This document shows positions 42,540 to 52,261 of a stretch of 64,000 nucleotides of DNA, in pieces. How positions within the stretch are numbered: position 1 is the first letter of the stretch; every line of letters starts with the position of its first letter. The translations under genes were made by a program, and so were the position numbers. This stretch comes from Trichobilharzia regenti (taxonomy: Eukaryota; Platyhelminthes; Trematoda; Strigeidida; Schistosomatidae): assembly GCA_944472135.2 (NCBI GenBank), contig OX235264.1:124525809-124589808 (forward strand), given 5' to 3'. The notes under the pieces are model-generated. The model saw only the letters and a program-made list of their open reading frames with translations. It searched no databases and was not told the origin of the DNA.

Positions 42540-43300
42540 TACAATTTATTTAGGATAGTAGGCTATATGCCTGTGTTAATCCTTTCGATTTATTTCATAC
42601 AGGAGGTCCAATCTCGCCTTGAATGAATCAACGGATGGCGCTGATACGACATGTTCCGGTAGGGAGTTCCAATGGTTCACAATTCGATGCGAAAAACGGA
42701 TTTCCAGACGCAGACGATTCGACCGTGGTTTTTGAACCTTGAGGTGATGTCCTCGCAATTGGTTGGTGCTAGAAGGAAGAAATAATTTAGATAAATTAGC
42801 TCCAAAATCATTTCTTAGGATACGGTATGCTAGTATTAGGTCACCCCTAAGTCGTCTGTATGACAGTGGAAATAAACCCAGTCGACTTAACCTCTCCTCA
42901 TATGACAGGGTTGAGAAACCCTTTATTAGCTTAGTTCCTACTCTTTGCACCCTTTCTAATAAGTCTATTTCGTATTTGAAACACGGGCTCGCTGCCTGGA
43001 TCCCATATTCCAAATGAGGTCTGATATAAGTCGGATATAATATACGAAATATATCAGCGTCAAAGTTCGCAAAAGCCTTGCGTATGGCCCATAACATTCT
43101 AAAACCCTTAGTGGCTGCAGTTCTACAGTTTGTTGCTGTTTTCAAGTCATGCTGCACAACCACTCCCAAGTCCTTGTACTCAGTGACCACTGGGAGAGTT
43201 ATGCCATTCATTGAGTAATTGTGCACGTGACTATGGGATATTAGCAGCATTAAATAACGAAACGTCAGTGAAAACAATATCGTTTTGTTTTTCATTCATC
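42540..43300 (-). mobile_element. CR1-like LINE 3' end, minus strand
   Basis: A 5'-truncated LINE with an intact C-terminal frame and a short 3' end (TGAAATAAATCGAAAGGATT region at 42600-42575, then AACACAGGCATATAG). The element is cleaner than most others here, so it is probably a younger insertion. Confidence 0.82.
42576..43295 (-). pseudogene. CR1/Jockey-type RT C-terminal domain (239 aa, open)
   Basis: One unbroken frame covers the region after the RT palm: YKDLGVVVQHDLKTATNCRT (KDLGV box, near residue 40), TKGFRMLWAIRKAF, ILYPTYIRPHLEYGIQAASP (the LY.TYIRP.LEY box), LERVQRVGTKLIKGFSTLSY, RLSRLGLFPLSYRRLRGDLI, and a C-terminal FSHRIVNHWNSLPEHVVSAP-SVDSFKARLD motif before the stop. The catalytic palm is lost upstream, so it is not an active enzyme. 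The Met start is only the first available one. Confidence 0.85.
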
Positions 43301-43690
43301 GTGAAATATAAAGATACCTTTATTATAACGAAGTATTCACAACGTTTGTTCGAATTTCTTCACAGAATGTAGTTCCTTTTAAATCATATTAACATACAAC
43401 TTTACAGATTGTTGCAAATAGTCGCTCCACTGAATATTCTGCTGTTAATATTAAAGTTGGAATGATTAAATTACTATAGTGCAGCCTACAACTTTATTGT
43501 AATTAACACCGAAGAGCTTTATAGTGCAAGTCCCGAACCCAGTATCTCGCAAGAGACCAGATTCAAGAACTTCATGTTACGAGGTAAACACGTGGCCACT
43601 CAGTCATCATACTGGATTGGAATCCCATAACACATAAACGCTAACGTTCAGCCATTAACCAGTATACTGTCTCCCACAGTCATTTAAAAT
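43301..43690. other. Unassigned spacer
   Basis: No recognised feature. Confidence 0.4.
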
Positions 43691-43694
43691 GTTT

Positions 43695-45305
43695 TTCCAG
43701 TGCGTTTTGGTTGTCACAGAAATATTGAAGACGATAAAGATGCTAAAAAGTGGAAGAGGCAGTAGGACCAGACGGAATCCCAGCAGAAGCTTTAAAAATG
43801 GACCGAGAGACAACAGCGGACTTGATCAAACCACTACTGGGGACGGTGTGGAAAGAGGGCAAAGTACCTGAGGATTGGAAGAAAGGATACTTATTCAAAC
43901 TACTAAGGAAAGGAAACTTAAGTCAATGCAGGAACTGGCGCAGATTTATGCTCCTGTCCATCCCAAGCTAAATACTAAGCTGCTTCATCCTGAAGAGAAT
44001 CAAACAAGCTGACGTGGATGAAAAACACCGACCAGAACAGGCTGGATTCAGGAGGAGCAAGCCATGCATCAATCAAATCACAACAATACGGATCATCATT
44101 GAACAAAGCTTGGAATGGCAGTCAGCTTCTACCTCACTCAACTTTATTGACTTTTAAAAGGCCTTCAATAGCGCAGCGTCGACGGAGAGGTGATTCGGAA
44201 GCTACTTCGCTACTGCGAGACGCCACTGACAATTATACATGTCATCCAACACTTGCACGACAATGCTGCATGCTAAGTTATCCACAATGGGAAACTCACG
44301 GAATCCTTCAAATTGAGGATGGGAGTAAGACAAGGATGTCTGGTTGTCTACCATCTTCAATGATTTCCCTGATTGCGACAGACAGCGATGAAACAGACAT
44401 GAAATGGACCCACACAAATACAAACTTGGAGGATATGGACTTCGCCAATGATATATATACGATTGTTTTCCCACAAATTGGAAGATATACAAGTGAAAAG
44501 CAACAAGTTGGCGATAGAAGAAGCATCCAGAAATGATTGGACTTCAGGTGAACATAGAGAAAACACATGTAGGTGATGAAGATTCCTGGCCAACAGAAAC
44601 AGCCACAGCAACAACAACAGACAACAATCAATCAGCAAAAGTATGAGAAATCTGTAAGAAGCGACCTTGTTCACCTTCCTTCCTAGGAAGCATCATTTCA
44701 ACTAAATGCGAACGGAAATGATGAGCATCTCAAAGCGAGAATCAGAAAAACAAGCTCTCATTTCTCTCAAGTTTGTGTGGAAGTCAACAGCATTCAGCAT
44801 GAAAATGAAAATACGAACAGAATTTTCAACTCCAATGTGAAGTCAGTGCCACTTACTGTATGGATCAGAGACAAACTACAGACTTTCATCAACAGCTGTC
44901 TCCACTCAATACCACTCAAAATCAGATGGCTGGCCAAAAAAGATCAGCGATAGTGAGGGATCTCTGGCAATGAGCAAACCAACCCAGCAGGAATCATTTG
45001 TACAACAAGTACGCAGGAAGTAGTGGAGGTGGATTGTCCATACTCTGAGAAAACAAAGCATTGAGTGAGTGACATCCCACGCCAGGCCGTCGCTCCTGTG
45101 GAACTCCAATGGGAGTCGGCGAGTTAGTCGTCAATGCGAGGGTGGGGTGACATGGAGGAGGTGATGTGAAGACGAGATGAAAGCATGTAAGCAGAAATGG
45201 AGCCAGGTGAAATGGTTGGCAGAGAACCGAACGCAATGGAGACTTTCAGCTGAAGCCCTATGTTCCTCTTGGAACTAAAGGAAACAATAATAACAACAAT
45301 TTGGT
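43695..45305 (+). mobile_element. RTE-type LINE, RT to 3' end, eroded
   Basis: A 5'-truncated copy like 18.8-20.4 kb but more decayed. VGPDGIPAEALKMDRETTAD and KVPEDWKKGYLFKLLRKGNL lie at 43750-43920. The SCINQI-like and LTFKRPSIAQRR (motif A) region is near 44070-44190, the TNTNLEDMDFANDIYTI region (motif C altered) near 44410-44460, and the WIVHTLR region near 45030. The tail GAAGCCCTATGTTCCTCTTG is at 45253, followed by AACAATAATAACAAC. Many shifts and stops. Confidence 0.85.
43750..43971 (+). pseudogene. RTE RT N-terminal fragment
   Basis: 73 residues: PDGIPAEALK, LLGTVWKEGKVPEDWKKGYL, CRNWRRFMLLSIPS, then a stop. Matches the start of the RT at 18.9 kb. Confidence 0.8.
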
Positions 45306-45990
45306 TGTCATATGCGATTTCATAGACCCTACTGTTTGCAACTTCCTATCAAAAGTTCAGGTATTTAGTTACCACTGAGCTATATGTAGACTGATAACTT
45401 GGTGATTTGATTGTTCTTGATTTTTCTATAGATAATCAATGTTTACAACAACAATTTTTAAGACTATCATGTTATGTGAATCCTTATTGTTTATAGACTT
45501 CCTGTTTTCATTCTTGTAAATATTGTCTTATACATGATGACTTCAGTATTCTGTTTAGAATAATTCTGATATACTAGTGAAAATGTTCAGCTAATTCTGT
45601 GCATACTCTATAGAATTATAAGTCACATTATTCTTCAGGTAAACGTTTCGACACCGGTCCACGCATTAGGCTCAAAAAGGAAAATATGAAACCGGAATAA
45701 ATTTAATTTATTCTTAATCGGTCACTTTTTCGTTAGTTGGAAAATTTTGAATTAAGATAGAGTTATACCAACTGTCGTGGAAGGTAAGATCCATGCTATT
45801 TAATATGACGTGAATGCTGATAGATAGCTATGATTCAGTTTATCATAAATTCACCGCTGAGTGGATTTTGTAAGCCCATTGACTAACTGATTGATAAGGT
45901 TGGTTTAAAACTTGGTGTTACAGATATGATGGAGAAGATTTGTAGCTCAGGTGGGTGATTTTGATGTGGTTATTTTCTCTCAGCTAGGTG
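45306..45990. other. Unassigned spacer
   Basis: No gene. The part from about 45930 (GAGAAGATTTGTAGCTCAGG) is related to 15505-15620 and is probably a PLE end. Confidence 0.4.
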
Positions 45991-45994
45991 GATG

Positions 45995-46700
45995 GTTAAT
46001 TTGCGAAGCTTTCATTGCCCCAACACTAGGCAACATCTTCAGAGCATACTTCAATTCGAATTTAAGTGAGCTTTTAGATTTCTTCACGAGTTTATTATTC
46101 ATCTCTCCTGACAGGTGACCTTGAACGCGATTAGTTGTTTTTGTACGTTTTAACACCCTCTAGGCGGCTACTTGTATATGTACTGATTGTTTACTTGATC
46201 TGAGGTTTGACCGTTTGTATGTGAGATTTTCGTCTTATCGGTTGGTGAATTTGGTCTATTTCGATGTGTCTATTGATTGACGATTCAGTGGAATACCATG
46301 CTGGCTTCTAAAAATTCTCTAGCATTCTGGGTGTATCCTCCATCTAAAAATTTGAAGGTTTTCCCATTCTTTAAGAATTCTAAAGAATTAATGGAAGCCT
46401 GGTATTCCAGTGAATCGTCTATCAATAGACACATCGACACGGAAAAAATTTATCAGTCGATAAGAAGGAAATCCCACACACAAAGGGTCAAAGTTCAAGT
46501 CAAGGAAACAGTCAGTTTCAATGCAAGTAGCCTTGAGGGTGTGAAAGTATATAAAAACAACTAATCATGTTCAAGGTCACCCATCAGGAGAGATGAATAA
46601 TAAACTCGTGGAGAAATCTCAAAGCTTACTTCAATCTAAATTGAAGTACGTGCTGAAGATGTTGCCTGGTGGTGGAGCAATGAAAGCTTCGCAAATTAAC
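45995..46700. repeat. Head-to-head PLE palindrome (arms ~320 bp, spacer ~62 bp)
   Basis: 45995-46320 is the reverse complement of 46383-46700 with scattered differences and a few small gaps. Shared blocks include GTTAATTTGCGAAGCTTTCA, GGCAACATCTTCAG, CGAGTTTATTATTCATCTCT and GATGTGTCTATTGAT. Each arm is the 3' end of a PLE: NAREFLEA-type C-terminal codons near the centre and 3' untranslated sequence outward. The right arm still reads SKELMEAWYSSESSINRHID (46381-46440). Both copies are cut close to the same codons. Confidence 0.88.
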
Positions 46701-46929
46701 TATCTATCTACATCAAAAACTTGGTGTTATAGTGGATGCGTAGTAGTGAAGGGGACGAAACAACTGCTCTCTGCTCCTTGGTGGGTAATGTTTCTGTAAC
46801 TGTTGTCAATTTGTGATGGAACCCATGATGTTTCCCATCTCTATTTGGTAAGGTAAATTAAGATTGATAAAACTGCATCGTTAAAATGATATTTAACGCT
46901 TGCCTTTTAGGCACCAGATAGACTGTTTT

Positions 46930-47108
46930 TTGATTACAGCTTGATGCCACACTGTATTTTTGGTACAAGTATAGAATTTTCAGCATGGATATCGGTAGCC
47001 CAAAATTCGCAGGCCGACCATAGATATCAGGTGTGGGTCGGCAGGGGGTCGAACCTCAGACCGTGTGCATAGTCGACGAGAGTCCTAACCACTGTGCCAC
47101 CGACTTCA
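46930..47108 (-). mobile_element. SINE group C, minus strand
   Basis: Head at the right (GTCGGTGGCACAGTGGTTAG, B box GGTTCGACCCC near 47050). Body and 3' motif (ATACTTGTACCAAAAATACA, AGCTGTAATCAAAAAAC) at the left. A and B boxes are intact. Confidence 0.85.
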
Positions 47109-47304
47109 TTGACTAATCAGATGTTAAGACGTTTCAGTTTAGTAGGGCTTTTTCTTTCCAAATGATTTTGCACAAGACTGAAGAATCATCGAAAGAAAGA
47201 AACAATTGACTGGAATACAGTTTCAAATATATCAATAGGATTTATGGTGATTTGTGCCTAATAAATCAACTCTAAATAAACTTATTGAATTGAATTTTTG
47301 ATTT

Positions 47305-47548
47305 TCCCATCGATTGATTGAACCGAAGTGCTCGGTCTCAGGTTGACATGTCGGCTTCTTGTGCAGATGCTTCGACGATGTCTGGGTATTTAATTAGTAT
47401 ACAATTGGTGGATGGTGGCTAGCAGTGGAATCCAGGATGCGCATTTCGTCCTATTTGGGACTCGTCAGCTGGATGTACCTGCATTTCTCAGTGAGTGATG
47501 ATGTTCCCACCGAGGCTCGAACCCAGTACCCATAGTTTCAAACACCTG
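47305..47548 (-). mobile_element. SINE group A with intact ribozyme, minus strand
   Basis: Right to left: end of the head (B box GGGTTCGAGCCTCGG), body, hammerhead (47474-47430), the CCACTGCTAGCCACCATCC segment, and the tail with GTCTGGG-type text (CGTCGAAGCATCTGCACAAG) and AATCGATGGGAAAATC. The A box is missing at the junction with the next copy. Confidence 0.85.
47430..47474 (-). ncRNA. Hammerhead ribozyme, minus strand
   Basis: 45 nt identical to the plus-strand ribozyme at 47743-47787. Stem I is ATCCAG/CTGGAT, the core CTGACGA, stem II GTCC/GGAC with a CAAATA loop, then GAA, and a minimal stem III ATGC/GCAT. The cleavage triplet reads ATC rather than GTC. All core positions of the CUGANGA...GAAA consensus are kept. 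In the family, such ribozymes cut SINE multimers into units. Confidence 0.88.
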
Positions 47549-47820
47549 AGACCGAGCACTTCGGTTCAATCAATCGACGGGAAAATCAAAAAATTCAATT
47601 CAATAATTAATATGACCCGTTGCACAAGAGGTGGCTCTCGTGGCCCAAGTGGTCTAGTGGATAACGCCTTGGTGTTTGAAACTATGGGTACTGGGTTCAA
47701 GCCTCGGTGGGAACATCATCACTCACTGAGAAATGCAGGTACATCCAGCTGACGAGTCCCAAATAGGACGAAATGCGCATCCTGGATTCCACTGCTAGCC
47801 ACCATCCACCAACCTAAATA
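47549..47820 (+). mobile_element. SINE group A: tail joined to a full unit with ribozyme
   Basis: It starts with the tail of one unit (CCTGAGACCGAGCACTTCGG, TCGACGGGAAAATC). This passes directly into a head (GTGGCTCTCGTGGCCCAAG, A box TGGTCTAGTGG, B box GGGTTCAAGCC near 47693), the body, an intact hammerhead (47743-47787) and CCACTGCTAGCCACCATCC. The tail-to-head order indicates tandem or circular ancestry. Confidence 0.85.
47743..47787 (+). ncRNA. Hammerhead ribozyme, plus strand
   Basis: Stem I ATCCAG (47743-47748) pairs with CTGGAT (47782-47787). The core CTGACGA (47749-47755) is followed by stem II GTCC (47756-47759) with GGAC (47766-47769). GAA is at 47770-47772, stem III ATGC/GCAT at 47773-47780, and cleavage is expected after C47781. 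Six base pairs in stem I and all core bases are present. Stem III has no real loop, as in other schistosome hammerheads, so cleavage probably depends on the dimer or longer transcript. Confidence 0.9.
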
Positions 47821-48059
47821 AACTTTATTCCACTCCTTGAGTTGCTGCTGGAACATGTAGCGTCAAACACTAAAGTTTCAGGAAAGGCAGGGTGTTCTTC
47901 TTACGAAGTAGCGTTGTTGCCCTAATTCCCGAACAATCTCTCCTGTTCTTCAGTCGTACTACTATTATTATTATTGGTTCCGTAGGTTCTGAGAAGAATA
48001 AACGGATTCGACCACATCCCCTTTAGCCAGGCCGACGATCGTGCATAATCTCTTATCGT

Positions 48060-48232
48060 GCGTCAGTGGCACAGTGGTTGGGACCTTACACATGGTCCGA
48101 GGTTCGATCCCCTGCCGACCCACACCTGATATCTATGGTCGGCCTGTAAAATTTGGGCTAACGGTGTCCATGCTGAAAATTCCATACTGTACCAAAAATA
48201 CAATGTGGCATCAAGCTGTAATCAAAGAAATC
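48060..48232 (+). mobile_element. SINE group C inside an RTE copy
   Basis: Head GTGCGTCAGTGGCACAGTGG (A box intact), B box GAGGTTCGATCCCC (48099), body and GCTGTAATCAAAG end. AATCTC occurs on both sides (48047-48052 and 48228-48233) and may be a target duplication. The anticodon-arm region is shortened compared with 51276. Confidence 0.82.
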
Positions 48233-48234
48233 TC

Positions 48235-49330
48235 CTCCCCCCCAACGATGTCCTCATTGTCATCCTCGGACACACAGCCCACTTGTTATTTCCAATTTGG
48301 GTTCCACTCGAGCGGTGGTTTAGCATGCGGGGTCACTCAATGGTCCCCTCAGTGGTGTGTATGCAGACTATCGCCATTTTCCCTATAGTCTTTTTGAGCA
48401 ATCAGCTGTTGGTTGGTTTGTTCCCAGAGTCTATCTGTAATTCTTTCCACCAGCCATGTGATCTTCATTGTGAAACAGCTGCTGATAAACATCTGCAGCA
48501 GGCTGTCGCAAAAGCTTTTCTTGACGCCTGCGCCAAGTTTCTTACCCAAATAGAAGAAGTGACTGATTAAACATAGGTGCGGGAAATACGAATCTTGTTC
48601 TCTGTGATTGCTGAGTGTGAGAGATTTCCAGATTGGCATCAGAATGATGAGGGTAAGCTTTGCCTTTCTGACGTTTTGGTTCGTTTTGCTTTTACTTGGA
48701 ACAGTGGTCATTGCCTAGATAATGGAAGGAAGTAACCTCTTCCGAATTTCTCCCGTTGATAGTGATCGATACTTGTTGCTGTTATGGGTGGTGGTGGTGG
48801 TGGTTGGTTATCTTCATCACATCTGTCTTCTCTATATTCACCTGAAGTTCTGTCTTAGCTGCCTCCTTTTTTTGCCAGCTTGTTGGCTTTCGCCTGCAAG
48901 CCCGATAGCTTGTGTGACATTAAACATGCTTCAGATCTTCTAGAATTTTCGCATTGGTCTGACGTATTTCTGTCTACTCACTTCCCACATAGTGCGTACC
49001 GCATAATTTAGCCCACCATAATTTGGAATATCATAGGTGATAACAGCAGGCTTGTCTTACTCCTGTGTTTGCCTCAAAGGCTTCGCTGAGTTTTCTGTTG
49101 AGGATCCCCTGACACGTGACAGTGAATGAGGCGGATAAAGATTTGGGACACTTACTCCGTATTAATAAATAGTTTCCGAATTGCTCTCGGTCAACATTGT
49201 CGAAGCCCTTTTTTAAGTTGATGAAGTTGAGGTAGAGATATGACTGCCATTCTATGCTTTGTTATGTGATGACGATGCGTAGAGTTGAAATTTGATCATC
49301 ATTTGATTTGCCTTTCCTGAATCCAGGTCA
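48235..49330 (-). mobile_element. RTE-type LINE, minus strand, 3' half
   Basis: The reverse complement reads the same order as other RTE copies: LQQMFISSCFTMK (48510-48480), the segment around KVNQNVRKAKLTLI (48670), the EDLEEI..ISHKL region (about 48900-48940), AFEANTGVRQACCYHL-like motif B (about 49060) and motif A near 49200 (LINFKKGFDNVDRE). The tail to the left is cut by, or lies beyond, the SINE at 48060. Decayed. Confidence 0.78.
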
Positions 49331-49560
49331 CCTGTGTTCCTGACAAGTATTCCATCACTATTCTATCAACTTCAAAAAACACTTGAGATCAACCTAATTT
49401 CCGGGAAATCATCAGTTCGTTTAAGTTTTAGTACCAATCACTAACTGACGCATACCTGCTCAAAGAATAGTAAGAGGCCATTTTTTCATAAACTAGATGA
49501 TAAGAAGGGAGTGAATATATCTCAGTTCTTGTGAATATTATTCAGTCATTTATTCGAGTT
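49331..49560. other. Unassigned spacer
   Basis: No gene; AT-rich. Confidence 0.4.
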
Positions 49561-49564
49561 TTAG

Positions 49565-49850
49565 GTTTTCCTGTATATTGATCAGACCGAAGTGCTGGGC
49601 CTCAGGTTGACATGTCGGTTTCTTGTGCAGATGCTTGAACGATGTCTGGGCATTTGATTAGAGGTTAATTGGTGGATGGTGACTAGTAGTGGAATCTAGG
49701 ACAACGCATATTTCGTCCTATTTCTAATTACATGCTCAGACATCATCAAAGCGTCTGCACAAGAAGCTGACATGTCAACTTGAAACCTAGCAGTTGGGTT
49801 TAATCAATCGACGGGAAAATCTAAAATTGAATTAAATGAATAAACTGCTA
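49565..49850. mobile_element. SINE group A inverted halves joined inside the ribozyme
   Basis: 49565-49723 is a minus-strand tail plus the 3' half of the hammerhead (GGAATCTAGGACAACGCATA, TTTCGTCCTATTTC). At about 49723, in the stem II loop, it changes to a plus-strand tail (CAGACATCATCAAAGCGTCT, ATCGACGGGAAAATCTAAAA). So two copies in opposite orientation are fused at the ribozyme. Confidence 0.75.
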
Positions 49851-49989
49851 TTTATGAGTATTGAATTTTTAAGGTAATACCACAGCTGAAATCCTGAGGA
49901 ATCGGTCATGCAAATTACTGAGTAAAGTCTTCTTTATGGCTGACCTAAGTATCAATTTATACAGCCGACAAATGATCAACGGATGTGTG

Positions 49990-50350
49990 AAGGATAAACT
50001 GTCGCTTTGAACCACTTCAGTGTGTGTTTATTCACCCATTTTCTCTTATGGAGCTAGTTATACTGGCTGCACACTTTCCGAACGCACCTCTGAACATTAT
50101 CCGACATGGCTAGAAATTTAAAATGCAAGACAATTACTAGCTCAATTCTCGAGCGTTTAGTGAACTCAGGCCATGTAGCTCCACCAGAATTGTCTTTCAA
50201 GATCATCTACAAAGTGAAGCCAAATGGTACAAAGGGAGTCAGGTTTCGGCTTTTGTGTATGGCGGAGGCACTGGCAATTCGTCAATGCAACCCTGCACTC
50301 TGTATACAGAAAACGTTTGTCCAGTCTCTTATTCTACCTTGGTCTTAACC
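49990..50350 (+). pseudogene. Penelope-like element 3' end
   Basis: A degenerate GIY-YIG core (FSYGASYTGCTLSERTSEHY) lies at 50040-50100. The 80-residue open stretch 50106-50348 then reads SSILERLVNSGHVAPPELSF, YKVKPNGTKGVRFRLLCMAE, and NPALCIQKTFVQSLIL, and stops after PWS. The C-terminus is intact; the YIG is YTG. The element's 3' end continues to about 50985, interrupted by a SINE at 50640. Confidence 0.78.
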
Positions 50351-50639
50351 TCTTCACTAGTCGTTCCCTGCAAAAAATTTTGATATTTTTACATGTTTAA
50401 TGTTACTTTTAGTTTGCTTTAGCTATAATCATTAATTCACTATTATCACTCTCATATGTTCCTTTTGTATATTTCCACACCTTTTGCACACTTGTTTAAT
50501 TGACACTCAACTACCTTTATTCTCACTAAACAGCAATTTTAACCTTATCAAATTTCTATCTTTGTGCCGTTGAGTACCATGTAATTTACAACTTTTAATT
50601 TTCACTTCTAAAGCCACTTCTGATTAATTATTATTTATT

Positions 50640-50833
50640 ATTTTTTTATTTTTGATTACAGCTTGATTCCACACCATATTTTTGGTACAAGTATGGAATT
50701 TTCAGCGTGGATATCGGTAGCCCGAAATTCGCAGGCCGACCATAGATATCAGGTGTGCATCGGCGTGGGCTCGAACCCCGGACCATGTGCATGGTCGGCG
50801 GGAGTCCTAACTACTGTGCCACCGACGCACATT
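50640..50833 (-). mobile_element. SINE group C, minus strand
   Basis: Right to left: head (GTGCGTCGGTGGCACAGTAG), B box GGGTTCGAGCCC (50770), body (CGTGGATATC region), 3' end (TTGTACCAAAAATATGGTGT, TGTAATCAAAAATAAAAAAA). Acceptor-like ends GTGCGTC/GATGCAC pair with one wobble. It sits inside a PLE 3' region. Confidence 0.87.
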
Positions 50834-50889
50834 TTTTTTCTTTTTATTTTATATCAGTTATGTCACCCCCTACTACTCAATAACAGACC

Positions 50890-50985
50890 ACTATATATTT
50901 TTGTAAGTATAAATACGACTGTACAGCCTCTGAAGATGATTTCGTTGATAAAGAAACTTTTCTTCGCTGAATCCGTCTCTTATTC
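50890..50985 (+). repeat. PLE end motif
   Basis: ACGACTGTACAGCCTCTGAA ... GATAAAGAAACTTTTCTTCG ... GAATCC parallels 27060-27140 and 13290-13350, so it marks the terminal part of this PLE group. Confidence 0.55.
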
Positions 50986-50999
50986 TCTTCATGATTAAT

Positions 51000-51215
51000 A
51001 ATACCCGTCTTACAAGATGTGACTCTCGTGGCTCAAGTGATCTAGTGGATAACGCTTTGACGTTTGAAACTATGGGCACTGGGTTTGAGCCTCGGTGGTG
51101 GGAACATCATCATAATTCATTGAGGAGTGCAAGTATATCTACTAGCTGGCGAGTCCTAAATAGGACGAAATGTGCGTTGTCCTGGATTCCACTGCTAGTC
51201 ACCATCCACGAGTTC
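51000..51215 (+). mobile_element. SINE group A with mutated ribozyme
   Basis: Head TGGCTCAAGTGATCTAGTGG, B-box region GGGTTTGAGCCTCGG, body, hammerhead at about 51150-51190, and CCACTGCTAGTCACCATCC. The core reads CTGGCGA instead of CTGANGA, changing an invariant A, and stem I is lost on the 5' side (TACTAG). Stem II GTCC/GGAC and the GTC cleavage triplet remain. Confidence 0.82.
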
Positions 51216-51275
51216 ATCAGTCATGGTGCTGACAGTCTTCAATCAACCACTGATTCTTGATAATAAGAAGCACCT

Positions 51276-51475
51276 GTGCGTCGGTGGCACAGTGGTTAGG
51301 ACTCTCGCCGACCATGCACATGGTCCGGGGTTCGAGCCCACGCTGACGCACGCCTGATATCTATGGTCGGCCTGCGAATTTTGGGCTACCGATATCCACG
51401 CTGAAAATTCCACACTTGTACCAAAAATATGGTGTGGAGTCAAGCTGTAATCAAAAATAAAAGAAAAAGAAAAAA
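51276..51475 (+). mobile_element. SINE group C with complete tRNA-like head
   Basis: 51276-51351 is 76 nt with seven perfect acceptor-like pairs (GTGCGTC at 51276-51282, GACGCAC at 51345-51351). It has A box TGGCACAGTGG, an anticodon-arm-like hairpin GACCA/TGGTC and B box GGGTTCGAGCCC. It is followed by the group C body and an A-rich tail (AAAAATAAAAGAAAAAGAAA). This is the copy closest to a source tRNA. It is not itself a tRNA gene because the body is continuous with the SINE. Confidence 0.87.
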
Positions 51476-51778
51476 TTCAATCTCTAACGGATTAAATTAC
51501 TTCAACTAACATTCCACTGAATCCTACAGATATATACCTAGACAGAATGTTGTTAATCCCTTCAGTCATAATACTATGAACCATATTGTTGAGCTCGTTA
51601 GTATGTGTCGCAAAATTCATCCGTGCACACATTAAATCTCTGTGGAAAACTGCATTAAAACAAGTAAACCAAAATGGCTGATTAAGAAATACTTCAAACG
51701 AATAGTTAATTTATTACATAGTAATAAAGTCAATCTGATTATACAATACAAGAGACCTATAAATAATCTTATTCTCCA
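51476..51778. other. Unassigned spacer
   Basis: No recognised feature. Confidence 0.4.
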
Positions 51779-51779
51779 C

Positions 51780-51838
51780 TGGCCACTGGCTTGAAGCCCT
51801 ATGTTCCATTGGGGAACGTTAAGGAAATAAAAAAATAG
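51780..51838 (+). mobile_element. RTE/SINE-D type 3' tail scrap
   Basis: GGCTTGAAGCCCTATGTTCC, then ATTGGGGAACGTTAAGGAAA and an A run. Only the 3' tail is present. Confidence 0.65.
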
Positions 51839-51839
51839 G

Positions 51840-52160
51840 TAAAGTGTATTACCATGTTCGATTCAGAACGACCACCATTTCATTTTGTATACAGAGACCT
51901 GGTTTATAAACTCTAACAGCACAAGCCTACACAGTTTCAAGCATCTTTTTGTTTGTTGATCTGCTGACAATAATGAATGACTTGACAGAGCGTCAATATA
52001 TTGTCCGTACTCTACAAGATACTTGTTTATCGAACTTTTAGGCAGTCAGTTGTTTTCCACCACTCTGGGAAATGCTCAGTCATGAGAGTAGACAATCGCC
52101 TTTCTGTACGACTTATGTGTTTGTGTCATTCCACACTCACACACACTCAATCCATCATGG
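51840..52160 (-). pseudogene. Penelope-like element fragment, minus strand
   Basis: Same subfamily and orientation as 10540-10860. The reverse complement has the CGMTQTHKSYRKAIVYSHD-like text after a broken GIY-YIG core (near 52140-52080) and the LSSRYIDALSSHSLLSADQ-type continuation. Stops throughout. Confidence 0.7.
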
Positions 52161-52261
52161 TAATATACCTTACATATTAACTGTTATTATTATTTGATTC
52201 AACACCTCTTATTATTACTATTTCTGATTCATTTAAAACTAACTGTTATCATCACTATTTA

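Noticed and set aside
48205..48570. Open stretch of 121 codons on the plus strand
   Set aside because: Antisense of the RTE copy at 48.2-49.3 kb.
51276..51351. Candidate tRNA gene
   Set aside because: The cloverleaf-like 76 nt is continuous with a SINE body that recurs in at least five other places, so it is a SINE head. The anticodon loop is also irregular.
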